This document shows, in pieces, positions 26,510 to 34,475 of a stretch of 64,000 nt of DNA. The position numbers and the translations under genes were made by a program. The notes under the pieces are model-generated. The model had not been told where the DNA came from. It ran no database searches and saw only the letters and a program-made list of their open reading frames with translations. The stretch's first letter is position 1; each line of letters begins with the position of its first letter. This stretch comes from Streptomyces sp. NBC_00536 (GTDB lineage: Bacteria > Actinomycetota > Actinomycetes > Streptomycetales > Streptomycetaceae), in NCBI RefSeq assembly GCF_036346295.1, contig NZ_CP107819.1:3038001-3102000 (forward strand). The letters are read 5' to 3'.

Positions 26510-27385
26510 ATGACTAATTGGCGACGGCCCACCCGATGGTGGGCCGAACTGCTGCTCCTGGGCCTCGTCTACGGCGCCTATTCGGGCGGCCGACTCCTGG
26601 CCCGGGGCGACGTGCAGCTCGCCGTCGACCACGGCCTCGCGATCCTCCGCTTCGAGCGGGGCCTGGCCATCGACTTCGAGAGCCCGCTCAACCGGCTCTT
26701 CACCTCGCACGCCTGGATCGGCATACCCGCCGACTTCGTCTACGCCTCGCTGCACTACCTGATCACCCCCGCCGTGCTGGTCTGGCTCTACCACCGGCGC
26801 CCCGCGCACTACCGCACCGCCCGGACCTGGCTGGTCTCCTCCACCCTGCTCGGACTCGTCGGCTTCGCCCTGATGCCCACCTGCCCGCCGCGGCTGCTCC
26901 ACCTGGCGCACGGGTTCACCGACACCATGGCCCAGTACAGCTCGTACGGCTGGTGGGGCGCCGAGGCCAGCGCGCCGCGCGGACTCGGTTCCTTCACCAA
27001 CCAGTACGCGGCGATGCCGAGCCTGCACGTCGGCTGGGCGCTGTGGTGCGGCGTGCTGCTGTGGCGCTACGGGCGCCACCCGCTGCTGCGGGCGCTGGGC
27101 GCGGCGTACCCCCTCGTCACCACCCTCGTCGTGATGGGCACCGCCAACCACTACTTCCTCGACGCCGTCGCCGGTGCGGGCGTCATGGGCGTGGGTCTCC
27201 TGATCGCGCTGGGCCTGGAACGGCTCGCCGCCCGCCGGTACGCCGCGGCTCCCGCTTCCTCCGCTCCTGCCGGTTTCCGCCGTAAGTCCACGATTGTCAG
27301 TGGCGGATGGGACACTTCCGCGGGTGAGCTCCTTCCCGCCCAGCGGCCCTCCGCAGACGACGACGCTCCGGCAGCGGCTCGCTGA
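26510..27385 (+). CDS. PAP2/inositol-phosphotransferase-type membrane protein
   Basis: 291 residues with about six membrane segments. The phosphatase signature is split as usual: the middle motif M-P-S-L-H-V-G-W carries the catalytic region and the last one, N-H-Y-F-L-D-A-V-A-G, supplies His and Asp. It belongs to the Aur1/Ipt1-like PAP2 group common in actinomycetes, which acts on lipid phosphates at the outer membrane face. The start is uncertain because ATG 26510 lacks a ribosome-binding site. The hydrophilic C-terminal ~45 residues overlap the next gene by 62 bases, an unusual overlap that hints at cotranscription or a late true start for the next gene. Confidence 0.8.
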   Translation: MTNWRRPTRWWAELLLLGLVYGAYSGGRLLARGDVQLAVDHGLAILRFERGLAIDFESPLNRLFTSHAWIGIPADFVYASLHYLITPAVLVWLYHRRPAHYRTARTWLVSSTLLGLVGFALMPTCPPRLLHLAHGFTDTMAQYSSYGWWGAEASAPRGLGSFTNQYAAMPSLHVGWALWCGVLLWRYGRHPLLRALGAAYPLVTTLVVMGTANHYFLDAVAGAGVMGVGLLIALGLERLAARRYAAAPASSAPAGFRRKSTIVSGGWDTSAGELLPAQRPSADDDAPAAAR

Positions 27386-28520
27386 TCTGCGCGGCCCCGC
27401 CGTGCCGCCCCGCCCGCTCGACGCCCGGGCGCTGGCGGCCCTCGCCGCCAACCCGGGCTGCGGCAGACGGGCCCTGCTGGACGGCGCCGGGGTGGACAAG
27501 ACCGCCCTGGCCTCGGCGCTCGGCTCCCCGGCCGCCTTCGGGCAGTCGCAGTTCGCGATGATCCGCGGCAACTCCTTCGAGGCCAAGGTCAAGGGCGACG
27601 GCGGCGCCGAGCTGCTGCGCCTGGTGTACGAGCACCTCGGCGCCGGAGCCGAGCCCCCGGCCCGGGGCGCCCGCGTCCCCGACCTGACCGCCGCCGGTCC
27701 CGAGGGCCGCGCCGCCCGGACCGCGCTCGCCCTGCGCGAGGCGACGGCGGCCGCCGCCTGGACCCTGCTCGACCATCCGATGCTCGCGCTGGAGGTCGCC
27801 GGGTCCCCCGCCTACTTGGAACCCGACGCCGTCGTGGTGCATCCCGACGGCCGCTGGACCGTCGTCGAGATCAAGTCCTTCCCGATGATCGACGGGACCG
27901 CGGACGCGGCGAAGGCGGGCGCCGCCGCCCGCCAGTCCGCCGTCTACGTCCTGGCCCTGGAGCGGATCGCCGCCGTCCTCGCGGGCGCGAGCGTCGGGGA
28001 ATCGGCCCTGCTGGTCTGCCCCAAGGACTTCTCCAACCTGCCCACCGCGGCCGTCCTCGACATCCGCAAGCAGCGCGCGGTGACGGCGCGCCAGCTGGCC
28101 CGGCTCACCCGGGTCGAGGAGCTGGCCGCGGCGCTGCCCGAGGGGCTGAGCTTCGACCCGTCGCGGCCCGCCGGGGAACTGACCGCGGCGGTCGAAGCGG
28201 TCGACGCCGCCTACGCCCCCGAATGCCTGGCCTCCTGCGAGCTGGCCTTCCACTGCCGGGAGCGCTCCCGCGCGGCCGACGCGGTGACCACGCTCGGCCG
28301 CTCCGTCCGGGGCGAACTGGGCGCGCTGACCACGGTCGGCGAGGCGCTGGCGGCCGCCGCCGGGGCGGGCCCCGCGGACGACCCGACCGCCGCGGCCCTG
28401 CACCGGGCGGCCCGGCTGCGCGCCGAGGCCCTGGAATCCGCGGCCCTGGAATCCGCGGCCCTGGATTGCGCCGCCGTCCGCACGGACCCGCTTCCGGAGG
28501 CCCTCGCATGCCCCTGCTGA
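27324..28520 (+). CDS. RecB/Cas4-like PD-(D/E)xK nuclease with putative Fe-S cysteines
   Basis: 398 residues from GTG 27324; a GTG at 27300 in frame is possible. Motif I is G-N-S-F-E (E86), motif II E-P-D (D168), motif III E-I-K (E182, K184), and Q204-S-A-V-Y208 matches the RecB-family Q-x-x-x-Y motif. Four cysteines, C46 and C301/C305/C311, reproduce the one-plus-three arrangement that holds a 4Fe-4S cluster in Cas4, AddB and Dna2, although the inner spacing here is C-x3-C. These proteins cut single-stranded DNA ends. The gene overlaps the next by 13 bases, and an SF1 helicase ends the operon, suggesting a split Dna2-like machine. A further C-P-C ends the protein. Confidence 0.78.
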   Translation: MSSFPPSGPPQTTTLRQRLADLRGPAVPPRPLDARALAALAANPGCGRRALLDGAGVDKTALASALGSPAAFGQSQFAMIRGNSFEAKVKGDGGAELLRLVYEHLGAGAEPPARGARVPDLTAAGPEGRAARTALALREATAAAAWTLLDHPMLALEVAGSPAYLEPDAVVVHPDGRWTVVEIKSFPMIDGTADAAKAGAAARQSAVYVLALERIAAVLAGASVGESALLVCPKDFSNLPTAAVLDIRKQRAVTARQLARLTRVEELAAALPEGLSFDPSRPAGELTAAVEAVDAAYAPECLASCELAFHCRERSRAADAVTTLGRSVRGELGALTTVGEALAAAAGAGPADDPTAAALHRAARLRAEALESAALESAALDCAAVRTDPLPEALACPC

Positions 28521-30109
28521 GCACTCTGGCCCGGCTGCAGGCCGTCCGCGCGGGGCGGGCGCAGCCGGTGGCCACCGTCCGGCACCGGCACCTGGCCGCG
28601 CGTCCGCTGGTGTTCGTCCCGCTGACCACGGCCGGTGAGGCGGGCGCCCCGCTCGGCGCGCTGGTGGGCACCGACCGGGCGGAGCCGCGGCTGTTCGTCG
28701 TCACGCAGCCGCGCGACCGGGACCTGCGCTGGGCGTTCCTGGCGGCGCTGGCGGACGAGGTGCTGCCGTACATCGACGCGTACGCGGACGTGGTGGAGGC
28801 CGCCGAGCGGACCGAGACGGATCCGGAGAGCGGCAAGAAGGTCAAGGTGGCCACCGAGCTGTGCGCGGACGCGCCGCAGCTGGTCGTGCCGAGCCGGGCG
28901 GGCGTCGAGTACGTCCGGCTGCTCGGGCGGTCGATGCGGTTCCGGCGGACGGCCGAGGAGGATCCGGACGCCCCGCATCCCGCGCCGCCGCGGGTGCCGT
29001 TGCTGGGCCGCTGGTTCACGCACCTCGCGGAGCGCTCCCGGGTGCCCGGTTCCTCGATGCTGCTGTCCGCGACGGAGCTGCTGGCCCGGCACTGGGCGAG
29101 CGGCCAGAGCAATCTGGAGGACCAGCACCTGGGCGCGCTCCTGGCCTGGATCGATCCGCCGCAGGGCCGGTCGGGCGCGGAGGCGGCGCTGCGTGCGGAG
29201 CTGGGCCGGGACCGGGACGGGCAGCTGTTCGTGCCCCCGGCGGGGCCCGCGACCGACCCGGCCTTCGACAACCGGCTGCTGGCCCCGGCGATGGCCCGCT
29301 TCGACGCGGCTCGCGGCGCCGACCCCCGGAACGAGGAGGCGCTGGCGCGGGCGGCGGACGAGGTGCGCCGGCTGGTCGAGGCGCAGCTGCGGCCGACCTG
29401 GGACGCGGTGTGGCAGGCCCTGGACCTGCTGCGCGCGCTGCCCGAGGGGGCGTATGCCCAGCAGCGCTGGACCCGCGACCGCTGGTCGTACACCGGTCAC
29501 CGGGACCGGGTCCGGGCGGGTGAACCGCCGCAGCCGCGCCGTGACGACGCGGTGACGGCGGCGCAGAAGCTGGCCACCCGCGAGACCGAGCAGGTCCGGG
29601 TGGACGCCCAGGAGGCCCTGGACGACCCGCTGGTGATGGCGGGGCGGCGGCTCGCGGGCGAGGCCTTCGCGGGCGAGGTCACCGAGGTGGTCATGGAGTG
29701 GACGGAGTCCAAGCGGCCCTCCCCCCGCCCCCTGGTGACGGTGGCGACGGAGGACCGGCCGCAGCTGCCCGAGGACGGCGGCCGGGCGAAGGTGTACCGC
29801 GCGCTGGACGGACGGCCGCAGTCCGCCGAGTTCGTCGGGTACGCCGGACCCAAGGAGGACGGGCTGCTGGTGCTGCGGCTGCTGGACAAGATGGGCCGCG
29901 GCAAGGAGCCCGACGCGGGTTCGGTGCCCGGCAAGGGCGACCGGGTGTGCTGGACGCTCTTCGAGCACGACGCGCGGGGCGGGCCGAAGCTGCCCGACCC
30001 GGAGAACACGCCGTGGACGCACGGCGGCCCGCCCGGCTCCGGCACCCCCGGAGCCGCGGCCGCCCTGGTGATCCAGCCCGACGCCGTGACCGACGAGGAC
30101 CTCCTGTGA
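28508..30109 (+). CDS. Unrecognised 533-residue protein of the nuclease-helicase operon
   Basis: I do not recognise this protein. It has no signal peptide, membrane segment or Walker motif. Residues ~1-90 look alpha-beta; the middle is helical with a charged R-W-T-R-D-R-W-S-Y region near 320; the C-terminal ~120 residues look beta-rich (R-A-K-V-Y-R-A-L-D-G, G-D-R-V-C-W-T-L-F). CGGAGG at 28495-28500 precedes the ATG, which lies inside the nuclease gene. The stop overlaps the helicase GTG (GTGA). Such tight packing means it is made in step with both enzymes, so a scaffold or DNA-binding subunit is a reasonable guess, no more. Confidence 0.75.
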   Translation: MPLLSTLARLQAVRAGRAQPVATVRHRHLAARPLVFVPLTTAGEAGAPLGALVGTDRAEPRLFVVTQPRDRDLRWAFLAALADEVLPYIDAYADVVEAAERTETDPESGKKVKVATELCADAPQLVVPSRAGVEYVRLLGRSMRFRRTAEEDPDAPHPAPPRVPLLGRWFTHLAERSRVPGSSMLLSATELLARHWASGQSNLEDQHLGALLAWIDPPQGRSGAEAALRAELGRDRDGQLFVPPAGPATDPAFDNRLLAPAMARFDAARGADPRNEEALARAADEVRRLVEAQLRPTWDAVWQALDLLRALPEGAYAQQRWTRDRWSYTGHRDRVRAGEPPQPRRDDAVTAAQKLATRETEQVRVDAQEALDDPLVMAGRRLAGEAFAGEVTEVVMEWTESKRPSPRPLVTVATEDRPQLPEDGGRAKVYRALDGRPQSAEFVGYAGPKEDGLLVLRLLDKMGRGKEPDAGSVPGKGDRVCWTLFEHDARGGPKLPDPENTPWTHGGPPGSGTPGAAAALVIQPDAVTDEDLL

Positions 30110-31461
30110 CCACGACCCCGTCCGCGCCCGAATCCGGTTCCGACCCGGGCGCCGCCGCCGCGCGGGCCACCGAGGCGATCCTGCACGACACGCTGCACGG
30201 CACCGAGCGGGGCGTGGTCGTCGACTCCCCGCCCGGCGCCGGGAAGTCCACGCTGGTGGTGCGGGCGGCCCGGGAGCTGGCCGCCGCGGGCCGCCGGATG
30301 ATGATCGTGGCGCAGACGAACGCGCAGGTCGACGACCTGGTGCTGCGGCTCGCCGAGAAGGACCCCGGGCTGCGGGTGGGGCGGCTGCACAGCAGTGACG
30401 GCGACGCCTACGACAAGGCGCTGCTGGAGCTGGAGTCGGTGACCCTCTCCGCGAAGGCGGGCGACCTCGCCGAGCTGCCGGTCGTCATCTCGACGGCGGC
30501 GAAGTGGGCGCACACCCAGGGTGTGGAGGTGTGGGAGCACGCGATCGTGGACGAGGCGTACCAGATGCGCTCCGACGCGCTGCTGGCCGTGGCCGGGCTG
30601 TTCGAACGGGCGCTGTTCGTGGGCGATCCGGGCCAGCTGGACCCGTTCAGCGTGGTCGGCGCCGAGCAGTGGGCGGGGCTGTCCTACGACCCGTCCGCCT
30701 CGGCGGTCTCCACCCTGCTGGCGCACAATCCGCAGCTGCCGCAGCACCGGCTGCCGGTGTCCTGGCGGCTCCCGGCGTCGGCCGCGCCGCTGGTCTCGCG
30801 CGCGTTCTATCCGTACGCCCGGTTCCGCAGCGGTACGGACCACGGCGACCGGCGGCTCGCGTACGGCGTGCCCTCCGACGGTTCGGGGCCGGACCGCGTC
30901 CTCGACGAGGCCGCCGAATCCGGGTGGGGCCTGCTGGAGCTGCCCGCCCGGCACACCCCGCGCACTGACCCGGAGGCGGTGGGAGCGGTGGCCCTGGTGG
31001 TCCGGCGGGCGCTGGACCGGGGCGCGGTGACCTCCGACGAGCGCGGCCCGGGCCCGGCGCCGCTGACCGCGGACCGGATCGCGGTCGGCACCGCCCACCG
31101 CGACCAGGCCGCGGCGGTCCGCGCCGCCCTGGCGGGGCTGGGGGTCACGGGGGTGACCGTCGACACCGCGAACCGGCTCCAGGGCCGCGAGTACGACCTC
31201 ACGGTGGTCCTGCACCCCCTGTCCGGCCGCCCCGACGCGACCGCCTTCCACCTGGAGACGGGCCGCCTGTGCGTCCTGGCCTCCCGCCACCGCCACGCCT
31301 GCGTGGTGGTGGCCCGCGCGGGCATAGCGCGCCTCCTGGACGACCATCCCTCGACGGAACCGGTCCAGCTGGGCGTGACGATGAAGTTCCCCGACGGGTG
31401 GGAGGCGAACCACTCGGTCCTGGCCCACCTCGCGGAACACCGGGTGCCCTGGAAGCCGTAG
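30106..31461 (+). CDS. SF1 helicase of the Upf1/Dna2 type
   Basis: 451 residues. Walker A is D-S-P-P-G-A-G-K-S-T (residues 40-49), motif Ia is I-V-A-Q-T-N-A-Q-V-D, motif II is I-V-D-E-A-Y-Q, motif III is F-V-G-D-P-G-Q-L, motif V is V-D-T-A-N-R-L-Q-G-R-E-Y and motif VI is A-S-R-H-R-H-A. The order and the G-D-P-x-Q element place it in SF1, closest to Upf1/Dna2-like enzymes that translocate on single strands. At 451 residues it is a minimal helicase with no fused nuclease; the nuclease is encoded two genes upstream. It starts on a GTG overlapping the previous stop. Confidence 0.85.
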   Translation: MTTTPSAPESGSDPGAAAARATEAILHDTLHGTERGVVVDSPPGAGKSTLVVRAARELAAAGRRMMIVAQTNAQVDDLVLRLAEKDPGLRVGRLHSSDGDAYDKALLELESVTLSAKAGDLAELPVVISTAAKWAHTQGVEVWEHAIVDEAYQMRSDALLAVAGLFERALFVGDPGQLDPFSVVGAEQWAGLSYDPSASAVSTLLAHNPQLPQHRLPVSWRLPASAAPLVSRAFYPYARFRSGTDHGDRRLAYGVPSDGSGPDRVLDEAAESGWGLLELPARHTPRTDPEAVGAVALVVRRALDRGAVTSDERGPGPAPLTADRIAVGTAHRDQAAAVRAALAGLGVTGVTVDTANRLQGREYDLTVVLHPLSGRPDATAFHLETGRLCVLASRHRHACVVVARAGIARLLDDHPSTEPVQLGVTMKFPDGWEANHSVLAHLAEHRVPWKP

Positions 31462-31601
31462 CCCTTCGCCTACGGGCCCCCGCGCGCGGGGGTTCGTACG
31501 CGCGTGCCAGCCCGTGCGGGGCCCCTTGGGGCGGGCTTGCGCGGCGCTGGACAATGGACGGTGGCCCGGAAGGATTTCGTCCGCGAAGCAGGAGGACACG
31601 C

Positions 31602-31946
31602 ATGGCAGAGCCCGAGCGCACCGAGCGGAGGCTGCGGCCCGCGCCGCTGCTCTTCGAGCCCTCGGAAGCGGCCACGGATCCGGAGCACTTCTTCGATCTC
31701 GAATCCATCGAGGACCCGCGCGAGCTGCTGGCCCGCGCCACCGAACTGGCGCTCGCCTTCCGGGCCGCGCAGGACCGGGCGGTCGAGTACCAGGCCATGG
31801 CGGCCGCCCAGCTGGCGGACCCGCGCCGCTTCGACCGGCTGTCGGCGGCGTCCATCGGCGAGTCCGCGCAGTGGTCCGAGGACTACGCCGAGAAGATGAT
31901 CGACTTCGGCGAGGGCCTGCTCAGGGGCGGCGCGGAGGACCACTGA
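31602..31946 (+). CDS. Small acidic protein of unknown function
   Basis: 114 residues, very acidic (F-E-P-S-E-A-A-T-D-P-E-H-F-F-D-L-E-S), then helical. AGGAGGA (31590-31596) gives a strong start. No known domain is seen. It lies 140 bases after the helicase in the same direction, past a GC-rich hairpin, so it may be an independent gene rather than a fourth member of that operon. Confidence 0.65.
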   Translation: MAEPERTERRLRPAPLLFEPSEAATDPEHFFDLESIEDPRELLARATELALAFRAAQDRAVEYQAMAAAQLADPRRFDRLSAASIGESAQWSEDYAEKMIDFGEGLLRGGAEDH

Positions 31947-32068
31947 CACGGCCACCCGCACACCCGTTCTGGCATATGCGCAGCGCAAGATACCCCAGCA
32001 CGCCCCACGCTGTCCGGGTTTCCCGTAACTCCGGGGAACCGGCGCGCTACGGCCGGTAGACCTTCCCC

Positions 32069-32752
32069 ATGACCACGATGACGACGGCTACCGGCTGCCC
32101 CGCCCTCCACGGACCCGCCACCCACGTCACCCCGCAGGGCGCCGCGTGGCTCGCCTCCGCCTCGCCCTACCCGCAGAGCACCCTCACGCTGTGGCGGGAC
32201 CGGCCCACCGCCCCCGCGGTGCTGCCGTGCGGTACCGCCTTCGACGTCGTCAACGTCCCCGTGGTCTTCGGGCGCCGGATGCTGGACCTGCTGTGGGCCG
32301 AGGGGCCGGGCTGCGGCCCGGTGGCCGTCCACCGCGGCCGGATGCTGCTGTTCGCGGCCCCCGGCACCGCCCAGCGGCTGCCCGCCCTGCTCGACTGGGA
32401 GGAGTGGGGGGAGGCCCACGGCGCGGAGCCCCACGGCGCGGCCACAGAGTCCCAGGGCGCGACCGCGGGGCCGCTGCCCGCCCCGCTGTGCCACGGCCGC
32501 GGCGACGCCGTGACCGTACCGGCGCTGACCCCCGCCCCCGGGGACGCGCCGGGCCATTCGCGCTGGCTGGTGGCCCCGGACTCCCGGCTGCCGTGGCTGC
32601 CGGGGCCGGAGGCCCTGCTGTGGGCCTGCGTCCGGGCCGCCCGCGGCGGCGCCGGCCCCGCCGTCCGCGCCGGCGCACCGGACCTGCGGATATCGATTTT
32701 TCCTTCGGCCGATCCGGATGCTAATGTCTACGACGTCAGCAAGCGCCGCTAG
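32069..32752 (+). CDS. PrimPol-like (bifunctional DNA primase/polymerase N-terminal type) protein
   Basis: 227 residues. The sequence W-L-A-S-A-S-P-Y-P-Q-S-T-L, G-T-A-F-D-V-V-N, L-L-F-A-A-P-G-T-A and R-W-L-V-A-P-D matches the short PrimPol-like family I recall from Streptomyces. A complete set of polymerase acidic residues is not clear, so enzymatic activity is doubtful. The start may be ATG 32069 or 32078. The last codons and the TAG stop lie inside the 5' end of tRNA-Lys (32743), so the tRNA promoter must sit in this gene's coding sequence. Function in the cell is unknown. Confidence 0.7.
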   Translation: MTTMTTATGCPALHGPATHVTPQGAAWLASASPYPQSTLTLWRDRPTAPAVLPCGTAFDVVNVPVVFGRRMLDLLWAEGPGCGPVAVHRGRMLLFAAPGTAQRLPALLDWEEWGEAHGAEPHGAATESQGATAGPLPAPLCHGRGDAVTVPALTPAPGDAPGHSRWLVAPDSRLPWLPGPEALLWACVRAARGGAGPAVRAGAPDLRISIFPSADPDANVYDVSKRR

Positions 32753-32816
32753 CTCAGTTGGTTAGAGCAGCTGACTCTTAATCAGCGGGTCCGGGGTTCG
32801 AGTCCCTGGCGGCGCA
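32743..32816 (+). tRNA. tRNA-Lys (anticodon CTT), copy 1
   Basis: Acceptor GCGCCGC/GCGGCGC, anticodon loop CTCTTAA with CTT, discriminator A at 32816, CCA not encoded. A TAATGT -10-like hexamer lies at 32722-32727. It is identical to the copies at 40631 and 47171, and its first ten bases overlap the preceding gene. Confidence 0.97.
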
Positions 32817-32823
32817 CAGACGG

Positions 32824-32857
32824 AGAAAGGCCCCTCACGCGAGTGGGGGGCCTTTTT
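32824..32857 (+). terminator. Terminator after tRNA-Lys copy 1
   Basis: GAAAGGCCCC(TCAC) / (GTG)GGGGGGCCTTTTTC hairpin ending in five T residues, 8 bases after the tRNA. Confidence 0.85.
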
Positions 32858-32883
32858 CGTGCGTTCCCGGTACGGCGCGGCCC

Positions 32884-34119
32884 CTAGCTGGTGATCTTCA
32901 CCGTGTACGCGCCGGACTGGGTGCGGTCGGCCACCTCGATGGTGATCCGCTCCCCCGGCACGGTGAAGGTCTCCCCGACCTCCAGCGGCGCGTCCGCGAG
33001 CGGCGGGTAGACCGAGCGCCCCCAGCAGGCGTCGGTGTCGGGGTGCCCGTCCAGCACCTCGATCGGACCACCGCCGGACGCGGGCTCGTTGCGCACCCGG
33101 TAGACGAGCACGCCCTCGGTGCAGGTGTCCCGGTCGTTGCCCGCCGAGCCCCGGGCCTCGATGGCGATCGCGGTGCCGGGGCCCGTACGGACGACCGCGA
33201 GCCGGGTCCCGACCGATCCGCCGCGCTCCGGGGCCTGGCCCAGCGGCTGGAGGGTGTGCAGCGAGGTGCCGCCGCGCACGCAGTCCACCTGGCCGGGGCC
33301 GAGCCAGCCGAGCTTCCACTTGTGCCAGGCGAACAGGTCCGGGGACATCCCGAACTGGCTGCCCATCACGTCCCAGTCGCCGACGTAGGTGTCCCAGTCC
33401 CCCTTGCCGTCGGTGGGCCGGTGGTAGAGGTCGGGCAGGTCGAAGACGTGCCCGGTCTCGTGCGCCAGCACGTTGCGGTCCGGGGGGTGCTTCTCGAAGA
33501 CGGTGACGATCCGCCGCAGATCGGTGCCGTCGGCGCGGATGGGCCGGTCGAAGTTGACGACCTTGGTGGCGTCGGAGTCCACCCCGGGTGCGTCCGGGTC
33601 GGCGACGAAGTACACGATGTCGTACTTGCTGAAGTCGACCGCGGGATCGGCGGTGGCGACCGCGTCGCGCAGGTAAGCCGCCCGCGCCTCGGGGGCCCAG
33701 TCGCGCTGTATCCCGTAGGCCGTGGACGGCTTGGGCATCCGCATCCACTGCCGCTGGGGGTGCGGGACCAGCCGGAAGCGGCCGTACGAGGCCCGCTCGA
33801 AGAAGTCGCTGGTGGCCGGGAAGTAATCCCCGGTCAGCTGCTCGGGGGTGGTCTGGGGCTGGGAGTCCGGGAAGGACAGGAAGACCATCAGGGCGTTGAG
33901 GGAACGTTCCGGCTTGGGGTAGGCGCCGTTCCAGGTGTCCAGGCCCAGCGAGTGGTGCGCCTGCGTCCGGGTCAGCGCGCACGGCCCGGCCCCGGAATCG
34001 GCCACCGCCGGACCCGCGACCAGCGAGATCGCGGCGATGGCCGCGAGGGAGGTGAGGGCGGCCGCGGCACTGCGCACGCGGTAGCGCTCCACTCCCCCGG
34101 GTGTCTGCTGTCGCGGCAC
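32884..34119 (-). CDS. Secreted M6-family metalloprotease
   Basis: 411 residues. The N-terminus (to residue ~38) is a Sec signal ending A-V-A-D-S. The zinc motif H-E-T-G-H-V-F-D-L-P-D belongs to the M6 (immune inhibitor A-like) clan, with the downstream D-V-M-G-S turn that supplies the Met. A C-terminal beta domain ends in V-K-I-T-S. The GTG at 34119 is chosen because GGAGG lies 5 bases upstream; the frame is open further up. It probably degrades extracellular protein. Two pairs of cysteines may form disulfides. Confidence 0.85.
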   Translation of the reverse strand: MPRQQTPGGVERYRVRSAAAALTSLAAIAAISLVAGPAVADSGAGPCALTRTQAHHSLGLDTWNGAYPKPERSLNALMVFLSFPDSQPQTTPEQLTGDYFPATSDFFERASYGRFRLVPHPQRQWMRMPKPSTAYGIQRDWAPEARAAYLRDAVATADPAVDFSKYDIVYFVADPDAPGVDSDATKVVNFDRPIRADGTDLRRIVTVFEKHPPDRNVLAHETGHVFDLPDLYHRPTDGKGDWDTYVGDWDVMGSQFGMSPDLFAWHKWKLGWLGPGQVDCVRGGTSLHTLQPLGQAPERGGSVGTRLAVVRTGPGTAIAIEARGSAGNDRDTCTEGVLVYRVRNEPASGGGPIEVLDGHPDTDACWGRSVYPPLADAPLEVGETFTVPGERITIEVADRTQSGAYTVKITS

Positions 34120-34475
34120 ATCGACCTCCGGTGGTGGATTTCGTAACATCCCACCCACCTTGCGGCGATTGTCTTACTAATGTCCTGTTCCGGTGCCCCA
34201 CACGAGTGAGCGATCCGGCATCCCGGTGACTCCACTGCTTTACGCGCATATCCACCTGCGCCTACAGAACGTCACGACCGATCAGCCGAGGTCAGGGGCG
34301 GACTCCGCATGCTCACAGCCGCGCAGAAACGATCGGGCGGAGCGGGGCCGACGAACCGTCAGCACAGCGAACCGGCGGCCTCCGCACGGCGCCGCCGCTG
34401 GATAGGGCCTCCCGGCAGCCTCTATGATCGGCACACTTTCCTGCACGGACACCACGAGCACTGCGGGAGCGAACG
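34120..34475. promoter_or_regulatory. Divergent promoter region between the M6 protease and the c-di-GMP gene
   Basis: 356 bases with no gene that I can support. GGTGACTCCACT at 34225-34236 is a one-mismatch match to the BldD half-site pair as I remember it; BldD controls cdgA-type genes, but one such match can be chance. GGGAG at 34463-34467 is the ribosome-binding site of the 34476 gene. Confidence 0.4.

Noticed and set aside
34225..34236. BldD box upstream of cdgA
   Set aside because: GGTGACTCCACT misses the remembered consensus at one key base and is a single short match in 356 bases. Kept only as a remark in the region entry.
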